NCBI GenBank assembly: GCA_002919305.1
Contig: PKFB01000021.1
Coordinates: 336,328 to 400,327, forward strand
Direction of reading: 5' to 3'
Length of the DNA stretch: 64,000 nucleotides
From: Actinomycetales bacterium
Lineage (GTDB): Bacteria; Actinomycetota; Actinomycetes; Mycobacteriales; Micromonosporaceae
A program made the position numbers and the translations under genes. The notes under the pieces are model-generated. The model was not told the DNA's origin. It worked only from the letters and a program-made list of their open reading frames with translations, and did no database searches. The stretch's first letter is position 1, and each line of letters starts with the position of its first letter. Shown piece by piece: positions 1 to 9,530 of the stretch.

Positions 1-849
1 GTAGCGACGGACCTCCATCGGCACGCTGGGGATCTGTCCGGCCACCAGCGCCGCGATCGGCCGCTGCAGCGGGAAGACGGCCCGCTTGAATTCCACCAAC
101 TCCCGCTTGAGTTGATAGATGCGCTGGATGTCGTCGTTACCGGTACGGCTGAAGACGCTGGTCTCGACTTCGTCAATGTCCTCTTCAACCGCCGCCGCCA
201 CATCGAGATACACGTCCACCACTCGGTCACAGACCGCGTGGAATACCGCCCACGGCCCCTGGGCCAGCAGCTCCGGCTTGCTCTCCAGATCGGCCCGGAC
301 CGGCGCCAACCGACAGGCATTACCGTGCCGGACCGTAATCACGAAATGCGGACCCAGGAAAAGCATGATGTTGCCGGTCTCCACGATCTCGCTGTGCTCG
401 GTCAGCTCAGCGTGCTCCACATACCGGGCGGTCCGCAGCGCCACGAACGTCATCTCGCCGTACCGCTCCACCTTGGGCCGCTGGTACGCCTTTACAGCGT
501 CCTCTACAGCCAGCTCGTGCAGGCTGAACACTTGAGCGATGTCGGCGAACTGATCGACGTCGGGCTCGTACAGTCCAATCCAGACAAACGCGTTCTCTCG
601 CTTCTTCGCCTCGGCCAGTGCCTCGGTGTAGCTGAGGGCACCTGGTTCTCGACGGCCGTCAACATAAAGCGCGCAATCGACGACCGCGTCCTCACCTGTC
701 TTGGACGGGGTGCCAGAATCGACACTGTTGTGTCCTGCGCCACGCGGCAGCATTCTGGACACCATTCTTTTCATAGGGGCGGACAGGACACGACTGAACG
801 AGCCCCCGCTTCCTAGGTTTGGCAACCGGCGTGCGTTGTGGTCGGCCAT
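1..849 (-). CDS. corA: CorA-family magnesium/divalent cation transporter, C-terminus off the window
   Basis: Reading the minus strand from an ATG at 849 gives an open frame to the window edge (283 codons seen). The visible part is the cytoplasmic funnel domain: a beta-rich N-terminal half with the stretch FVWIGLYEPD, then VFSLHELAVEDAV, then a helical region with EEDIDEVETSVFS and DIQRIYQLKRELVEFKRAV, all typical of CorA. The two C-terminal membrane helices and the GMN selectivity motif would lie beyond base 1, so transport function is inferred from the family. A purine-rich stretch, GGGGGCGGGAG, precedes the ATG. The first 50 or so residues are basic and Ser/Gly-rich and unlike the family core. 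The gene is divergent from the serine hydrolase. Known family role: Mg2+ (sometimes Co2+) uptake as a pentameric inner-membrane channel. Confidence 0.88.
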   Translation of the reverse strand, partial: MADHNARRLPNLGSGGSFSRVLSAPMKRMVSRMLPRGAGHNSVDSGTPSKTGEDAVVDCALYVDGRREPGALSYTEALAEAKKRENAFVWIGLYEPDVDQFADIAQVFSLHELAVEDAVKAYQRPKVERYGEMTFVALRTARYVEHAELTEHSEIVETGNIMLFLGPHFVITVRHGNACRLAPVRADLESKPELLAQGPWAVFHAVCDRVVDVYLDVAAAVEEDIDEVETSVFSRTGNDDIQRIYQLKRELVEFKRAVFPLQRPIAALVAGQIPSVPMEVRRY

Positions 850-1405
850 CTCCCGCCCCCTTTCACTACTCGGGCGGACGCAGACAGCACGTTGGCACAA
901 CATGGCTGCGTCCGACGAACTCAACTACTCTTTCAGTCCCGAGCCGGTCACGGCCGGTATCAAGAACCCGAACGGCCAATAGGCCGTCGTAAAGGGTACG
1001 CCCGCCCTGCCATCACCGCCGCCTCCCCTCACGCGCGTACCTCTCAGGTTCGAAGTAGGCGTCAAGGACACACTTCCCGCGCTCTCTGGTGCGGTTCTCG
1101 ATGACAGACGGAACAGCCGACGGGATATAACGCGGCAGAATGCCCCACCGGTACGGCGGCAGCGACCAGTTAGCCCAGTTAGTTCTGGTTTTAAATGGAC
1201 TCGGCGTCGGAGGGCTACGCGCCGCGGGGGTTCGACGCGTAGCCCTCCGACGCCCACTTGGGGGCGGGGGAATGAAGCACTACGGGCGCGTGACAGATGC
1301 AGATGTCTTGGTCGACGCGCGACTCCCTACACCTTGCGGCATCCCCCAGCAAAGTTACGAGTCATTTTCATAACGATTCGTTTCAGGTCTGTAAGCTGCG
1401 GAGAC
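850..1405. other. Divergent spacer between corA and the serine hydrolase
   Basis: No convincing gene is seen here. Short open frames on both strands lack family resemblance and ribosome binding sites. The region should hold promoters for both flanking genes. Its one striking element is the long inverted repeat at 1203-1254, listed separately. Confidence 0.5.
1203..1254. repeat. Perfect 19-bp inverted repeat, 14-nt loop
   Basis: Bases 1203-1221 are the exact reverse complement of 1236-1254. A stem this strong would normally be a terminator, but it sits between two divergently transcribed genes and no T-tract follows on either strand. It could be a remnant of a mobile element, a terminator for an unannotated short transcript, or a cruciform protein-binding site. 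Confidence 0.7.
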
Positions 1406-2554
1406 GTGTCACCCGGCATCGAGGATCTCCTCAGTACCGGATTGGAGCCCCACTCCGACACCGGTCGGCCCTCCTACGCCGGCGCTGTCGCCGTGGCTCA
1501 TGTGGCAGGCGTGGACCTACCGGAGGTCGCAGTGGGGGAGGCGGTCCGTTATCCGGACGCCAGCGGCGCTCCGCTCCCACCCGCCGAACGGGTCCCGATG
1601 ACGGTCGACACCATCTTCGACCTCGCGTCAGTCACCAAACTCGTCACCGCCCTGGTATTGCTCACCCTGCTCGAGGAGGGGCGGCTCGGCCTGGATGAAC
1701 CGGTGGCCACCTGGCTCCCCAGCTTCAGACTCGGTGACTGGCGTCGGATCACGCTTCGACATCTGCTTACCCACACGGCAGGGCTGCCTCCCCGGCTCGA
1801 TTCCGGGTACGCGCCCCCGCGTACCCCTGCTCCGCCCCGGCGCCCGTCGGCCGTCGACAAGGCGCGGACCCCCGTGGAGCAGACAGTCCTGGAGCTCGGG
1901 TCGCGCGTCGCACTGGAATACCCACCCGGCACCGGATTCCGCTACTCGGACGTGGGGTACCTCGTCGCCGGTCACGTGGCGACCGTGGTCGGTGGGGAGC
2001 CGTTGGATGCCCTGGTCCGCTCCCGGGTGACAGAGCCGCTGGGCATGCGGGACACCGGTTACCGTCCGGCTCCCGCGCTGCTGCCCCGGATCGCCGCGAC
2101 CGAGTACCGTCCTGAGCGGCGTACCGACGGCTGTGTCCGAGGCGAGGTGCACGACTCGACGTGTTTCCGGCTGGGTGGGGTGTCGGGGCACGCTGGCTTG
2201 TTCGGTACCGCGCGGGATCTGCTGCGATTGGGTAAGGCTCTGCTGTACGGCGGCTCCCTCGATGCAGGTGCTCGGCGAATCCTGCGGCCGGAGACCGTCG
2301 TGGAGATGACCCGGAACCAGCTGGTCGGGTTCTCACATGTCCCTTATGGACATGGACTCGGGGTACGGATCGGCGATCCTGCGCTAGCGCCCTGGGGCTA
2401 CGGACACACCGGTTTCACCGGCACCTCGCTGCTGATCGATCCGGACCGCGAGACGGTGCTGGTGCTGCTCACTAATCGCATTCACCCCAGCCGCCACTGG
2501 TCCACCGGCGTCCCCGTCCGCCCTCTCCTCGCCGCTCATCTGCGTCGCCTGTAG
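1406..2554 (+). CDS. Serine hydrolase, class C beta-lactamase/DD-peptidase fold
   Basis: This is a 382-residue protein of the beta-lactamase-related serine hydrolase family (PF00144). The catalytic SxxK tetrad is visible as SVTK in DLASVTKLVTAL, the Tyr motif as YSD in GFRYSDVGYL, and the third motif as HTG in GYGHTGFTGTS. No signal peptide is apparent, so it is probably cytoplasmic or non-classically exported. Family members act as esterases, DD-peptidases or amidases; the substrate cannot be told from sequence. The start is uncertain. GTG at 1406 gives the family-like N-terminus SPGIEDLL but has only a close GGAG in front. A longer in-frame ATG at 1334 adds 24 atypical residues. It converges on the GlxA-like regulator across a hairpin. 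Confidence 0.83.
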   Translation: MSPGIEDLLSTGLEPHSDTGRPSYAGAVAVAHVAGVDLPEVAVGEAVRYPDASGAPLPPAERVPMTVDTIFDLASVTKLVTALVLLTLLEEGRLGLDEPVATWLPSFRLGDWRRITLRHLLTHTAGLPPRLDSGYAPPRTPAPPRRPSAVDKARTPVEQTVLELGSRVALEYPPGTGFRYSDVGYLVAGHVATVVGGEPLDALVRSRVTEPLGMRDTGYRPAPALLPRIAATEYRPERRTDGCVRGEVHDSTCFRLGGVSGHAGLFGTARDLLRLGKALLYGGSLDAGARRILRPETVVEMTRNQLVGFSHVPYGHGLGVRIGDPALAPWGYGHTGFTGTSLLIDPDRETVLVLLTNRIHPSRHWSTGVPVRPLLAAHLRRL

Positions 2555-2613
2555 CCGGCGGGACGCCACCCACCGTTTCGAGGACCCCCAGTGAGTGCCC
2601 AGTGCCTGTCCAC

Positions 2614-2636
2614 GCGACGCGGGAACGCCGCGTCGC
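2614..2636. terminator. Bidirectional hairpin terminator
   Basis: A 9-bp GC stem (2614-2622 with 2628-2636) and a 5-nt loop lie between the convergent ends of the serine hydrolase and the AraC-type regulator. No clear T-run follows, as is common in actinomycetes. Confidence 0.55.
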
Positions 2637-2640
2637 CGTG

Positions 2641-3633
2641 TCACCCAGGGCCGAAGCGTTTGCGGTAGTCCGACGGGCTCAGCATGGTGTGTCGCCGCAT
2701 CTGAACGCGCAGGTTTGACACACTGCCTAATCCGCTCAGCCGCGCCACCACCTCAAGCCGCGCCTCCCCACGTTCGATCAACCGGCAGGCCAACGCCACT
2801 CGTTCCGCGGTGAGCCATGCCAGGGGAGTGGTCCCTACTTCGAGCCGAAACCTGCGATACAAGGTGGCTGGGCTGACCGCTGCGTGGGCCGCCAGGTCGG
2901 CCACGGTCAACGGTTCGGCCAGATGTTCTCGGGCCCAAGCGAGCACCGGAGCCAGCGAGGTGTCCGGTATCTCGGGGATCGGCTGCTCCACGAACTGCCG
3001 CTGGCCACCATCGCGGTGAGCCGCGAACACCAAGCGTCGACTGACCGTGTTGGCCACCTCAGCGCCATGGTCCCGGCGGATGATGTGCAATCCAAGGTCC
3101 AGTGCCGCCGCACTCCCCGCGGCGGTGAAGATGTCACCGTCCTCGACGAACAACACGTCGGGTTCGAGCTGGACCGCAGGGTAGAGCCGGGTGAACAGCT
3201 CCGCCCACCGCCAGTGTGTGGTGGCGCGGCGCCCGTCTAAGACACCGGCCGCGGCTAGCGTAAACGCACCGGTGCAGAAACTGATCAACCGAGCGCCCCG
3301 ATCCGCGGCACGCCGGATGGCGTCCAGTACCGCGGGTCTCGGCTTCACCACCGGGTCTGGCCGGTTAGGCACGATCACGGTGTCGGCGGTATCCACCGCA
3401 TCCAGGCTCGCCACCTCGGACAGCGTGAAGAAACCGCCGTGCATCCGTACGGCGGGAACCGCGGCGCAGAGCGTGAAGTCGTACCACGGTCGGTCGATTT
3501 CCGGTCGGCGCAGCCCGAACAGCTCCGTCGCGACGCCTAACTCGAACGGGTTGGAACCCTCATCGACGATCACCACGACCCGGTGGGGTGGGCCGCCGCC
3601 GGACGTCTGCGAGGATCCTGGCGACATATGCAA
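2641..3633 (-). CDS. GlxA-like transcriptional regulator (DJ-1/PfpI domain plus AraC HTH)
   Basis: This 330-residue protein has two domains. Residues about 15-190 form a DJ-1/PfpI-type ligand domain with the nucleophile-elbow-like ISFCTGAFTLAAAG. Residues about 225-328 form an AraC-type DNA-binding domain with two helix-turn-helix units (LTVADLAAHAAVSPATLYRRF and the second unit ending SPSDYRKRF). GlxA-type regulators sense small metabolites and control nearby catabolic or stress genes. It starts with ATG at 3633 (a second in-frame ATG is two codons on), with no strong ribosome binding site. It is divergent from the cupin gene with only 46 bp between starts, so the cupin is the likeliest target. 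Confidence 0.88.
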   Translation of the reverse strand: MHMSPGSSQTSGGGPPHRVVVIVDEGSNPFELGVATELFGLRRPEIDRPWYDFTLCAAVPAVRMHGGFFTLSEVASLDAVDTADTVIVPNRPDPVVKPRPAVLDAIRRAADRGARLISFCTGAFTLAAAGVLDGRRATTHWRWAELFTRLYPAVQLEPDVLFVEDGDIFTAAGSAAALDLGLHIIRRDHGAEVANTVSRRLVFAAHRDGGQRQFVEQPIPEIPDTSLAPVLAWAREHLAEPLTVADLAAHAAVSPATLYRRFRLEVGTTPLAWLTAERVALACRLIERGEARLEVVARLSGLGSVSNLRVQMRRHTMLSPSDYRKRFGPG

Positions 3634-3679
3634 TTCTTAGCACTCACACCTTCCGGCCCACGGTGGCCAGAATCAGCCC

Positions 3680-4120
3680 GTGATAACGGAACCGATCGAT
3701 CTCTCAGCCGCGTTATCCCGGATCGACCAGCTGTGGAGTCCACGCATCGTCACCCGGGTGAACGACTACGACGTGCGGATCGTCAAAGTCGCCGGTGAGT
3801 ACATCTGGCACAGCCACGCCGACACCGACGAGTTCTTTCTCGTCCTCGACGGCGAACTCAACATCGCGTTACGCGACGCTCCCACCGCTGACGCGGACGC
3901 CGCGTCCTCGGACCACGCCGGCCTCACCGAACGCGTCGTCACCCTGCGTCCGGGCTCCGTATTCGTCGTTCCGCGCGGCGTGGAACACAAACCGTTCTCA
4001 ACCACCGGCGCGTCGGTCCTGCTGTTTGAACCCACCGGGACCATGAACGTCGGTGACCATCACGACTCCATCCCCGACTACATCACCGCCACCGCCGGCC
4101 AACCTTTGGACCAGGCCTGA
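3680..4120 (+). CDS. Single-domain cupin protein
   Basis: A 146-residue protein starting at GTG 3680. Cupin motif 1 reads HSHADTDEFFLVLDGEL (the HxH...E metal ligands) and motif 2 contains PRGVEHKP with the second histidine cluster position. Between them an acidic Asp/Ala/Ser loop of about 20 residues is longer than usual. The metal ligands are intact, so a metal-binding beta-barrel is likely. Its function could be a small-molecule isomerase or oxygenase, or a sensor. It is divergently arranged with the GlxA-like regulator, and a hairpin terminator lies just downstream. Substrate unknown. Confidence 0.82.
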   Translation: MITEPIDLSAALSRIDQLWSPRIVTRVNDYDVRIVKVAGEYIWHSHADTDEFFLVLDGELNIALRDAPTADADAASSDHAGLTERVVTLRPGSVFVVPRGVEHKPFSTTGASVLLFEPTGTMNVGDHHDSIPDYITATAGQPLDQA

Positions 4121-4131
4121 GCCAGGCGTCT

Positions 4132-4161
4132 TCCCGGCCCTCGCGGGCCCAAGGGCCGGGA
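4132..4161. terminator. Bidirectional terminator between cupin and aceB
   Basis: A 10-bp perfect stem (4132-4141 with 4152-4161) with a 10-nt loop separates the converging cupin and malate synthase genes and probably serves both. Confidence 0.65.
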
Positions 4162-4195
4162 GCGCGCTCGTCGGTTAGTCTCGGTTAGTCGTCGA

Positions 4196-5797
4196 TCAGC
4201 TGAAGTACCTCTGGTACGCCGGGAGCGTCAGGAACTCCACCATCGGCATACCCAGCGCGATCTCCAGGAACAACGCGCGGGCGTCGGCGTACCGGCGGGG
4301 CGGCGCTCCCCTGTCAGGGCATTGGGCGATCAGCCGGTCCACCTCGGCGTACGCCAGCCGCTCCACCAAACGTCGGGTGATCAACCGGCCGTCGGTGAGC
4401 CGAACGCCCCGATGGAACCACTGCCAGACCTGGGCGCGGGCGATCTCAGCGGTGGCGGTGTCTTCCATTTGGTTGTCCAACGCCACCGCACCCTGGCCCC
4501 GCAGCCACGACTCCAGGTATCGGATAGCGACGCTGATGTTGCGACGCAGCCCCTCCTCGGTCACCTTCACGGGCGTAAAGTCGATCGCCAGAAGATCCGC
4601 GGCCCCCACCGACACGTCTTCGCGCTGCCGGTGGATCTGATGCGGCCGATCCCCCAGCACCTCGTCGAACACTTCCCGGCACACCGGAACCAGATCGGGA
4701 TGGGCCACCCAGGAGCCGTCGAAGCCGTCGGCGGCCTCCCGACGCTTGTCCTGACGGACCTGCTCCAATGCCCGCGCGGTCACCTCAGGGTCACGCCGGT
4801 TCGGGATGAACGCGGCCATCCCCCCGATGGCGTGGGCGCCTCGCCGGTGGCAGGTACGCACCAGCAACTCGGTGTACGCGCGCATGAACGGCACCGTCAT
4901 CGTCACCTCGGACCGCTCCGGCAGCACGAACTTCGGACAACCACCGATGGTCTTGATGACGCTGAAGATGTAGTCCCAGCGCCCGGCGTTGAGCCCAGCC
5001 GAGTGGTCCCGCAGCGCGTAGAGGATCTCCTCCATCTCGAACGCGGCCGTGATGGTCTCGATCAGGACGGTGGCGCGGATCGTACCCCGGGGAATACCGA
5101 GCTGGTCTTGAGCGAAGCAGAACACGTCGTTCCACAGCTCAGCCTCGGCCGCGCTCTCCAGCTTGGGCAGGTAGAAGTAGGGGCCGCTGCCGCGTTCCAG
5201 TTGCCGTCGCGCGCAGTGGAAAAAGTACAGTCCAAAGTCGACCAAGCTGGCCGACACCGGACGACTGTCCACCCTGATGTGATACTCCGGCAGGTGCCAG
5301 CCGCGCGGGCGCACCATGATGGTGGGTATCTGCTCCCCGATCCGGTACCGTTTGCCCTGATCAGAGACGAAATCGATGCGTCGATCCAGGGCATCCCGCA
5401 GATTGAGCTGCCCAGTGATCATGTTCTCCCAGGACGGAGTGGCGGCGTCTTCAAAGTCCGCCATCCACACCTGAGCGCCGGAGTTGAGAGCGTTCACCGT
5501 CATCTTCCGGTCAATCGGCCCGGTGATCTCCACCCGCCGGTCGGTCAGGTCTGGCGGCGGCGGGGCGACCCGCCACGTAGGGTCAGCGCGCACCGCGGCG
5601 GTCGCGGTGGGGAAGTCCAGGGTTTCGCCGCTGGCCAGCGCGGCTCGGCGCTGCCGTCGGCGGATGAGCAGCTCCAAGCGGCGGTCACCGAATTCTTCGT
5701 GGAGCGCGGCGATGAACCGCACCGCCTCCGGCGTGAGGATCTCTTCCTCACCGCGGACCTGTGTCCCCAGAACGTCGATCTCTCCGGTAATGGTCAT
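4196..5797 (-). CDS. aceB: Malate synthase A
   Basis: This 533-residue enzyme condenses glyoxylate with acetyl-CoA to malate, the second step of the glyoxylate shunt, in the cytoplasm. The malate synthase signature [16 protein letters not shown] is present near residues 262-277. [11 protein letters not shown] and the N-terminal [13 protein letters not shown] match the plant/bacterial A-type isoform. Length is normal for that class. Its ATG overlaps the aceA stop by 4 nt (ATGA), so the pair is translationally coupled. It ends at the hairpin shared with the cupin gene. Regulation is expected from the promoter upstream of aceA, which faces the RamB-like regulator. Confidence 0.96.
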   Translation of the reverse strand: MTITGEIDVLGTQVRGEEEILTPEAVRFIAALHEEFGDRRLELLIRRRQRRAALASGETLDFPTATAAVRADPTWRVAPPPPDLTDRRVEITGPIDRKMTVNALNSGAQVWMADFEDAATPSWENMITGQLNLRDALDRRIDFVSDQGKRYRIGEQIPTIMVRPRGWHLPEYHIRVDSRPVSASLVDFGLYFFHCARRQLERGSGPYFYLPKLESAAEAELWNDVFCFAQDQLGIPRGTIRATVLIETITAAFEMEEILYALRDHSAGLNAGRWDYIFSVIKTIGGCPKFVLPERSEVTMTVPFMRAYTELLVRTCHRRGAHAIGGMAAFIPNRRDPEVTARALEQVRQDKRREAADGFDGSWVAHPDLVPVCREVFDEVLGDRPHQIHRQREDVSVGAADLLAIDFTPVKVTEEGLRRNISVAIRYLESWLRGQGAVALDNQMEDTATAEIARAQVWQWFHRGVRLTDGRLITRRLVERLAYAEVDRLIAQCPDRGAPPRRYADARALFLEIALGMPMVEFLTLPAYQRYFS

Positions 5798-7158
5798 CGC
5801 ACACCCTCCACCACCAAGTCGAACTGTGCTTCCTCGGTCGAGCCACGGAGCGCAGCGGTCTCCGTACCCGGGTTGAGCGCCTGATTGATGAGGTCGAAGT
5901 ACCCCGCCCCGACCTCCCGTTGATGTCGAGTAGCGGTGTACCCATAGGCCTGGGAGGCGAACTCCGCCTGCTGGAGCCGGACGTAGGCGCTCATGCCCTC
6001 GGTGGCGTATCCGCGGGCCAGCTCGAACATGGAGTGGTTGAGCGCGTGGAACCCGGCCAACGTCACGAACTGGAACCGGTACCCCATGGCGGCCAGCTCC
6101 CGCTGGAACCGGGCGATGGTCTCCTCATCGAGGTGAAGTCGCCAGTTGAACGACGGAGAGCAGTTGTACGCCAGGAGCTTGCCGGGGTACACCGTGTGGA
6201 TCGCCTCGGCGATGTGTCGGGCCTGCTCCAGATCGGGGGTGGCGGTCTCCACCCACAGCATGTCGGCGTAGGGCGCGTACGCCAGGGCGCGTGCGATGGC
6301 GGCCTCCACGCCGGGCCGGACCCGGAAGTAGCCTTCGGCGGTGCGTTCCCCGGTGCAGAAGGGCCGGTCGCGCTCGTCGATGTCGCTGGTGAGCAGCGTC
6401 GCTCCCAATGCGTCGGTACGCGCGATCAGAACGAGGGGAACGTCCGCGACGTCCGCGGCGAGCCGGGCGGCGTTAAGCGTGCGGATGTGTTGCTCGGTGG
6501 GGACCAACACCTTACCGCCCATGTGCCCGCATTTCTTCTCGGACGCTAACTGGTCCTCGAAGTGCACTCCCGCCGCACCGGCGGCGATGAGCGCCTTAGT
6601 GAGTTCGAACGCGTTGAGTACGCCCCCGAAGCCCGCCTCGGCGTCGGCGATGATCGGCACCAGCCAGTCGATGTCCTCTTCAGCAGCGCCACCGGTGCCA
6701 CCCGTGTCACCAAAGTCGCCGCCGTCGTCGCGGATCGCACTGGCCGCGATCTGATCGGCGCGCAACAGTGCGTTGTTGATGCGACGCACCACCGCCGGGA
6801 CCGAATTCACCGGGTACAGGCTCTGGTCGGGGTAGGTGTGGCCGGCCAGGTTGGCGTCGGCGGCGACCTGCCATCCCGACAGGTAGATGGCGCGCAGCCC
6901 GGCCCGGACCATCTGCACCGCCTGTCCACCGGTGAGCGCCCCCAGCGCGGGCAGGTACGGACGACGGTGCAACTCCTCCCACAGCCGCTGCGCTCCTCGA
7001 CGAGCGAGCGTGTGCTCCTCAATCACGGTGCCGCGCAGCCGCGCCACATCCTCGGCGGTGTAGGAGCGCTCGATACCGAGCCAGCGGTGATCAGCGATCC
7101 ACCGCCGTTTCAACTCCGCAGCCGTCCGGCGTATCCGGTCCCTGTGCCGTTCCCGCAT
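5794..7158 (-). CDS. aceA: Isocitrate lyase
   Basis: A 454-residue isocitrate lyase that cleaves isocitrate to glyoxylate and succinate. The active-site loop KKCGHMGGK is present with catalytic Cys210. The stretches [24 protein letters not shown] and YNCSPSFNW are also typical. It starts with ATG at 7158 behind GGAGG with 5-nt spacing. A short Gly/Thr-rich insert ([16 protein letters not shown]) near residue 150 is specific to this protein. First gene of the aceA-aceB operon, divergent from the RamB-like regulator. Together they allow growth on acetate or fatty acids, which fits the acyl-CoA catabolic genes further along the window. Confidence 0.96.
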   Translation of the reverse strand: MRERHRDRIRRTAAELKRRWIADHRWLGIERSYTAEDVARLRGTVIEEHTLARRGAQRLWEELHRRPYLPALGALTGGQAVQMVRAGLRAIYLSGWQVAADANLAGHTYPDQSLYPVNSVPAVVRRINNALLRADQIAASAIRDDGGDFGDTGGTGGAAEEDIDWLVPIIADAEAGFGGVLNAFELTKALIAAGAAGVHFEDQLASEKKCGHMGGKVLVPTEQHIRTLNAARLAADVADVPLVLIARTDALGATLLTSDIDERDRPFCTGERTAEGYFRVRPGVEAAIARALAYAPYADMLWVETATPDLEQARHIAEAIHTVYPGKLLAYNCSPSFNWRLHLDEETIARFQRELAAMGYRFQFVTLAGFHALNHSMFELARGYATEGMSAYVRLQQAEFASQAYGYTATRHQREVGAGYFDLINQALNPGTETAALRGSTEEAQFDLVVEGVR

Positions 7159-7192
7159 CGCGGCCTCCTCCCCGCGTAAAACAGTGAGGAAT

Positions 7193-7261
7193 TTGACAGT
7201 GCTACCCGCTGGTAGCTACCTTCAAGACTCACCTCAAGAGAAGAAACGCAGAACTTCTTCT
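7193..7261. promoter_or_regulatory. Divergent control region of aceA and the RamB-like gene
   Basis: The 114-bp spacer holds a TTGACA box at 7193-7198, an inverted repeat GCTACC/GGTAGC at 7201-7206 and 7211-7216, and a second inverted repeat AGAAGAA/TTCTTCT at 7239-7245 and 7255-7261. The second lies just before the regulator's AAGG ribosome site. Either repeat could be the operator for autoregulation and aceBA control. I could not match the published RamB box with confidence. Confidence 0.5.
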
Positions 7262-7272
7262 AAGGTCACGAA

Positions 7273-8775
7273 ATGGCCGATGTCTTGCCGGAGCGATCAC
7301 GTCAACAGGCGATCCAGGAGACAGAACAGACAACAGGGATAGACCTGGTTACCCTCGGCCGGCGTCTGAGGCATCTGCGCCGTGCCCGAGGTCTGACGCT
7401 GGACCAGCTGGGCGAGAAGGTCGGGCGAGCCCCCTCCCAGTTGTCCCTCATCGAAAACGGACGGCGGGAACCCCGGCTCACCCTGTTGCAGGCGCTCGCG
7501 GGGGCGTTGGGCGTACCTCTCTCCGACCTGTTGCGGCCGGAACCCCCCAACCGACGCGCCGCGCTGGAAATCGAACTGGAACATGCCCAGCGGGACCCGC
7601 AGTACGTCGCGCTCGGTCTGCCGATGGTGCGCCCCAGTCCACGGCTCCCGCTGGAGGCGTTGGAGGCGCTGGTCGGTCTGCACCGAGAGCTGGCCCGCCG
7701 CGCCGCCGAGCAGGTCGCCACCCCCGAGGAGGCGCGGCGCGCAAACGCCGCCCTGCGCGCACAAATGCGAGAACGGAACAACTACTACGCCGAGATTGAA
7801 CAGGCCGCCGGAAAGGTCCTGCGCGCCGTCCGGCACACCACTGGGCCGTTATCGCAGCGAGGCATCCTCAACATCGCCTCACATCTGGGCTTCAAGCTGC
7901 GTTACGTGGGCGACCTGCCCCGTTCCACCCGATCGATCACCGACCTGCGTAACCGCGTCATCTACCTGCCTCAAGGCACCCCGCCGGGTGGCCACGATCC
8001 CCGCTCCATCGTGCTGCAGACCCTTGGGCACTTCGTCCTGGGCCACAACGATCCCAAGAGCTTCGGCGACTTCCTCCGGCAACGCGTAGAAGCCAACTAC
8101 TTCGCCGCGGCGCTGCTGATCCCCGAATCCTTCGCCGTGGCCTTCCTCCAACGCGCCAAGGCCGACCGCGAGCTGTCTATCGAAGACCTGCGGGACACCT
8201 TCGGCGTGTCCTATGAGACCGCGGCGCACCGCTTCACCAACCTCGCCACCCACCACCTGGGGATCCCCGTCCACTTCATGCGCACCCATGAAAGCGGCAC
8301 CGTGTACAAGGCCTACGAAAACGACGGGGTGCGTTTCCCCAGCGATGTCACCGGCGCAATCGAGGGGCAGCCGGCGTGCCGCTGGTGGGCGGCCCGGACA
8401 GTGTTCACAAAGGGGGATAGGTTCTCCACGTTCTACCAGTACACAGACACCCCGAACGGCACCTATTGGTGCACCGCGCACGTCGACTCCACGCCCAACG
8501 GCGAGTTCTCGGTCAACGTAGGCACCCCCTACGAACACGCCAAATGGTTCCGAGGCCGCGACACCAAGCACCGGACCTCCTCCACCTGTCCGGACCCTGA
8601 CTGCTGCCAACGACCCCCCACCCACCTGGCCGCCCGCTGGCAGGGGTACGCCTGGCCCAACGCGCGAGCGCACTCCCACCTGCTGGCGGCGCTCCCACCC
8701 GGCACCTTCCCCGGCGTCGACGAAACCGATGTGTATGAGTTCCTCGAAGCCCACACCGACTCACACACCCCGTAG
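7273..8775 (+). CDS. RamB/ScfR-like XRE-family regulator of acetate and short-chain fatty acid metabolism
   Basis: This 500-residue protein has an XRE helix-turn-helix at about residues 26-85 (RRARGLTLDQLGEKVGRAPSQLS). A central ImmA/IrrE-like domain follows, then a C-terminal DUF2083 (ScfR) region carrying the cysteine-rich motif CPDPDCCQRPP. In the central domain the usual zinc-peptidase HExxH is replaced by LGHFVLGH, so protease activity is unlikely and the domain is more probably a sensor. Actinobacterial relatives such as RamB repress aceA/aceB in response to carbon source; that role here is inferred from divergence with aceA. It starts with ATG 7273 behind AAGG. Confidence 0.87.
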   Translation: MADVLPERSRQQAIQETEQTTGIDLVTLGRRLRHLRRARGLTLDQLGEKVGRAPSQLSLIENGRREPRLTLLQALAGALGVPLSDLLRPEPPNRRAALEIELEHAQRDPQYVALGLPMVRPSPRLPLEALEALVGLHRELARRAAEQVATPEEARRANAALRAQMRERNNYYAEIEQAAGKVLRAVRHTTGPLSQRGILNIASHLGFKLRYVGDLPRSTRSITDLRNRVIYLPQGTPPGGHDPRSIVLQTLGHFVLGHNDPKSFGDFLRQRVEANYFAAALLIPESFAVAFLQRAKADRELSIEDLRDTFGVSYETAAHRFTNLATHHLGIPVHFMRTHESGTVYKAYENDGVRFPSDVTGAIEGQPACRWWAARTVFTKGDRFSTFYQYTDTPNGTYWCTAHVDSTPNGEFSVNVGTPYEHAKWFRGRDTKHRTSSTCPDPDCCQRPPTHLAARWQGYAWPNARAHSHLLAALPPGTFPGVDETDVYEFLEAHTDSHTP

Positions 8776-8849
8776 CCCCACCGACCCACCGGGCTCTCGC
8801 CGCGGGTCGTACCCGCGCCCGATCCAGTCCGGCTCCGTAAGCTGAGGAC

Positions 8850-9401
8850 ATGTCCGAGCTTTTGAGGCGTACACGACCTCCGGTGCCCTACGAATTCCTG
8901 CCGCCGGTGCCGTCATTCACCGTGGAGAGCAACGACCTCACTCCCGACGGCCAGTTGGGCGACGACCACGTCTACAACAGCTTCGGCATGTCGGGGAACA
9001 ACATCTCCCCCCACCTACGCTGGAGCGGCTTCCCGGCCGAGACGAAGAGCTTCACGGTCACCTGCTTCGACCCGGACGCGCCCACCGGAAGCGGGTTCTG
9101 GCACTGGCTGCTGGTGGACATCCCCGCGTCGGTGACCGAGCTGCCCCGGGGTGCAGGAAGCGGTGACCAGGCCGGGCTGCCCGCGGGCGCGTTCCACGTC
9201 CGCAACGACTACGGCACCCGCGATTACGGAGGTGCCGCGCCGCCGAAGGGCGACCACCCGCACCGCTACATCTTCGCGGTCCATGCCCTGGACACCGAGC
9301 ACCTCGGAGTGGACGCGGACGTCTCACCAGCGGTGGTGGGCTTCAACCTCACCTTCCACACCCTGGCCCGTGGCCTACTCACGGTGCACTTCGGCCACTG
9401 A
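8850..9401 (+). CDS. YbhB/YbcL family protein (phosphatidylethanolamine-binding-like)
   Basis: A 183-residue PEBP/Raf-kinase-inhibitor-like protein. The conserved [21 protein letters not shown] block and the [17 protein letters not shown] block both fit the ligand pocket of bacterial YbhB/Ybc[15 protein letters not shown] is the usual N-terminal strand. Length and absence of a signal peptide are normal for the cytosolic group. Biochemical role in bacteria is not established. It stands alone between the RamB-like gene and a membrane glycosyltransferase-like gene and is followed at once by a hairpin terminator. Confidence 0.9.
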   Translation: MSELLRRTRPPVPYEFLPPVPSFTVESNDLTPDGQLGDDHVYNSFGMSGNNISPHLRWSGFPAETKSFTVTCFDPDAPTGSGFWHWLLVDIPASVTELPRGAGSGDQAGLPAGAFHVRNDYGTRDYGGAAPPKGDHPHRYIFAVHALDTEHLGVDADVSPAVVGFNLTFHTLARGLLTVHFGH

Positions 9402-9402
9402 A

Positions 9403-9428
9403 CGGATCCGGGGCCACCCCCGGATCCG
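9403..9428 (+). terminator. Hairpin terminator after the YbhB-like gene
   Basis: An 11-bp perfect stem (9403-9413 with 9418-9428) with a 4-nt loop begins right after the stop codon. Confidence 0.7.
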
Positions 9429-9530
9429 CCTCCCCAGGGCCGCGGTACACGGTGGGCCACCGGCGTCTGGCAGGCTTGCGGGTGCCTCCCATAGGGGGAG
9501 AGATCACGTCCATCCTGCCGAGGATCGAGG

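Noticed and set aside
4322..5884. A 520-codon open frame on the plus strand
   Set aside because: It is antisense to malate synthase, with Pro/His/Arg-rich composition and no family resemblance; a codon-bias shadow.
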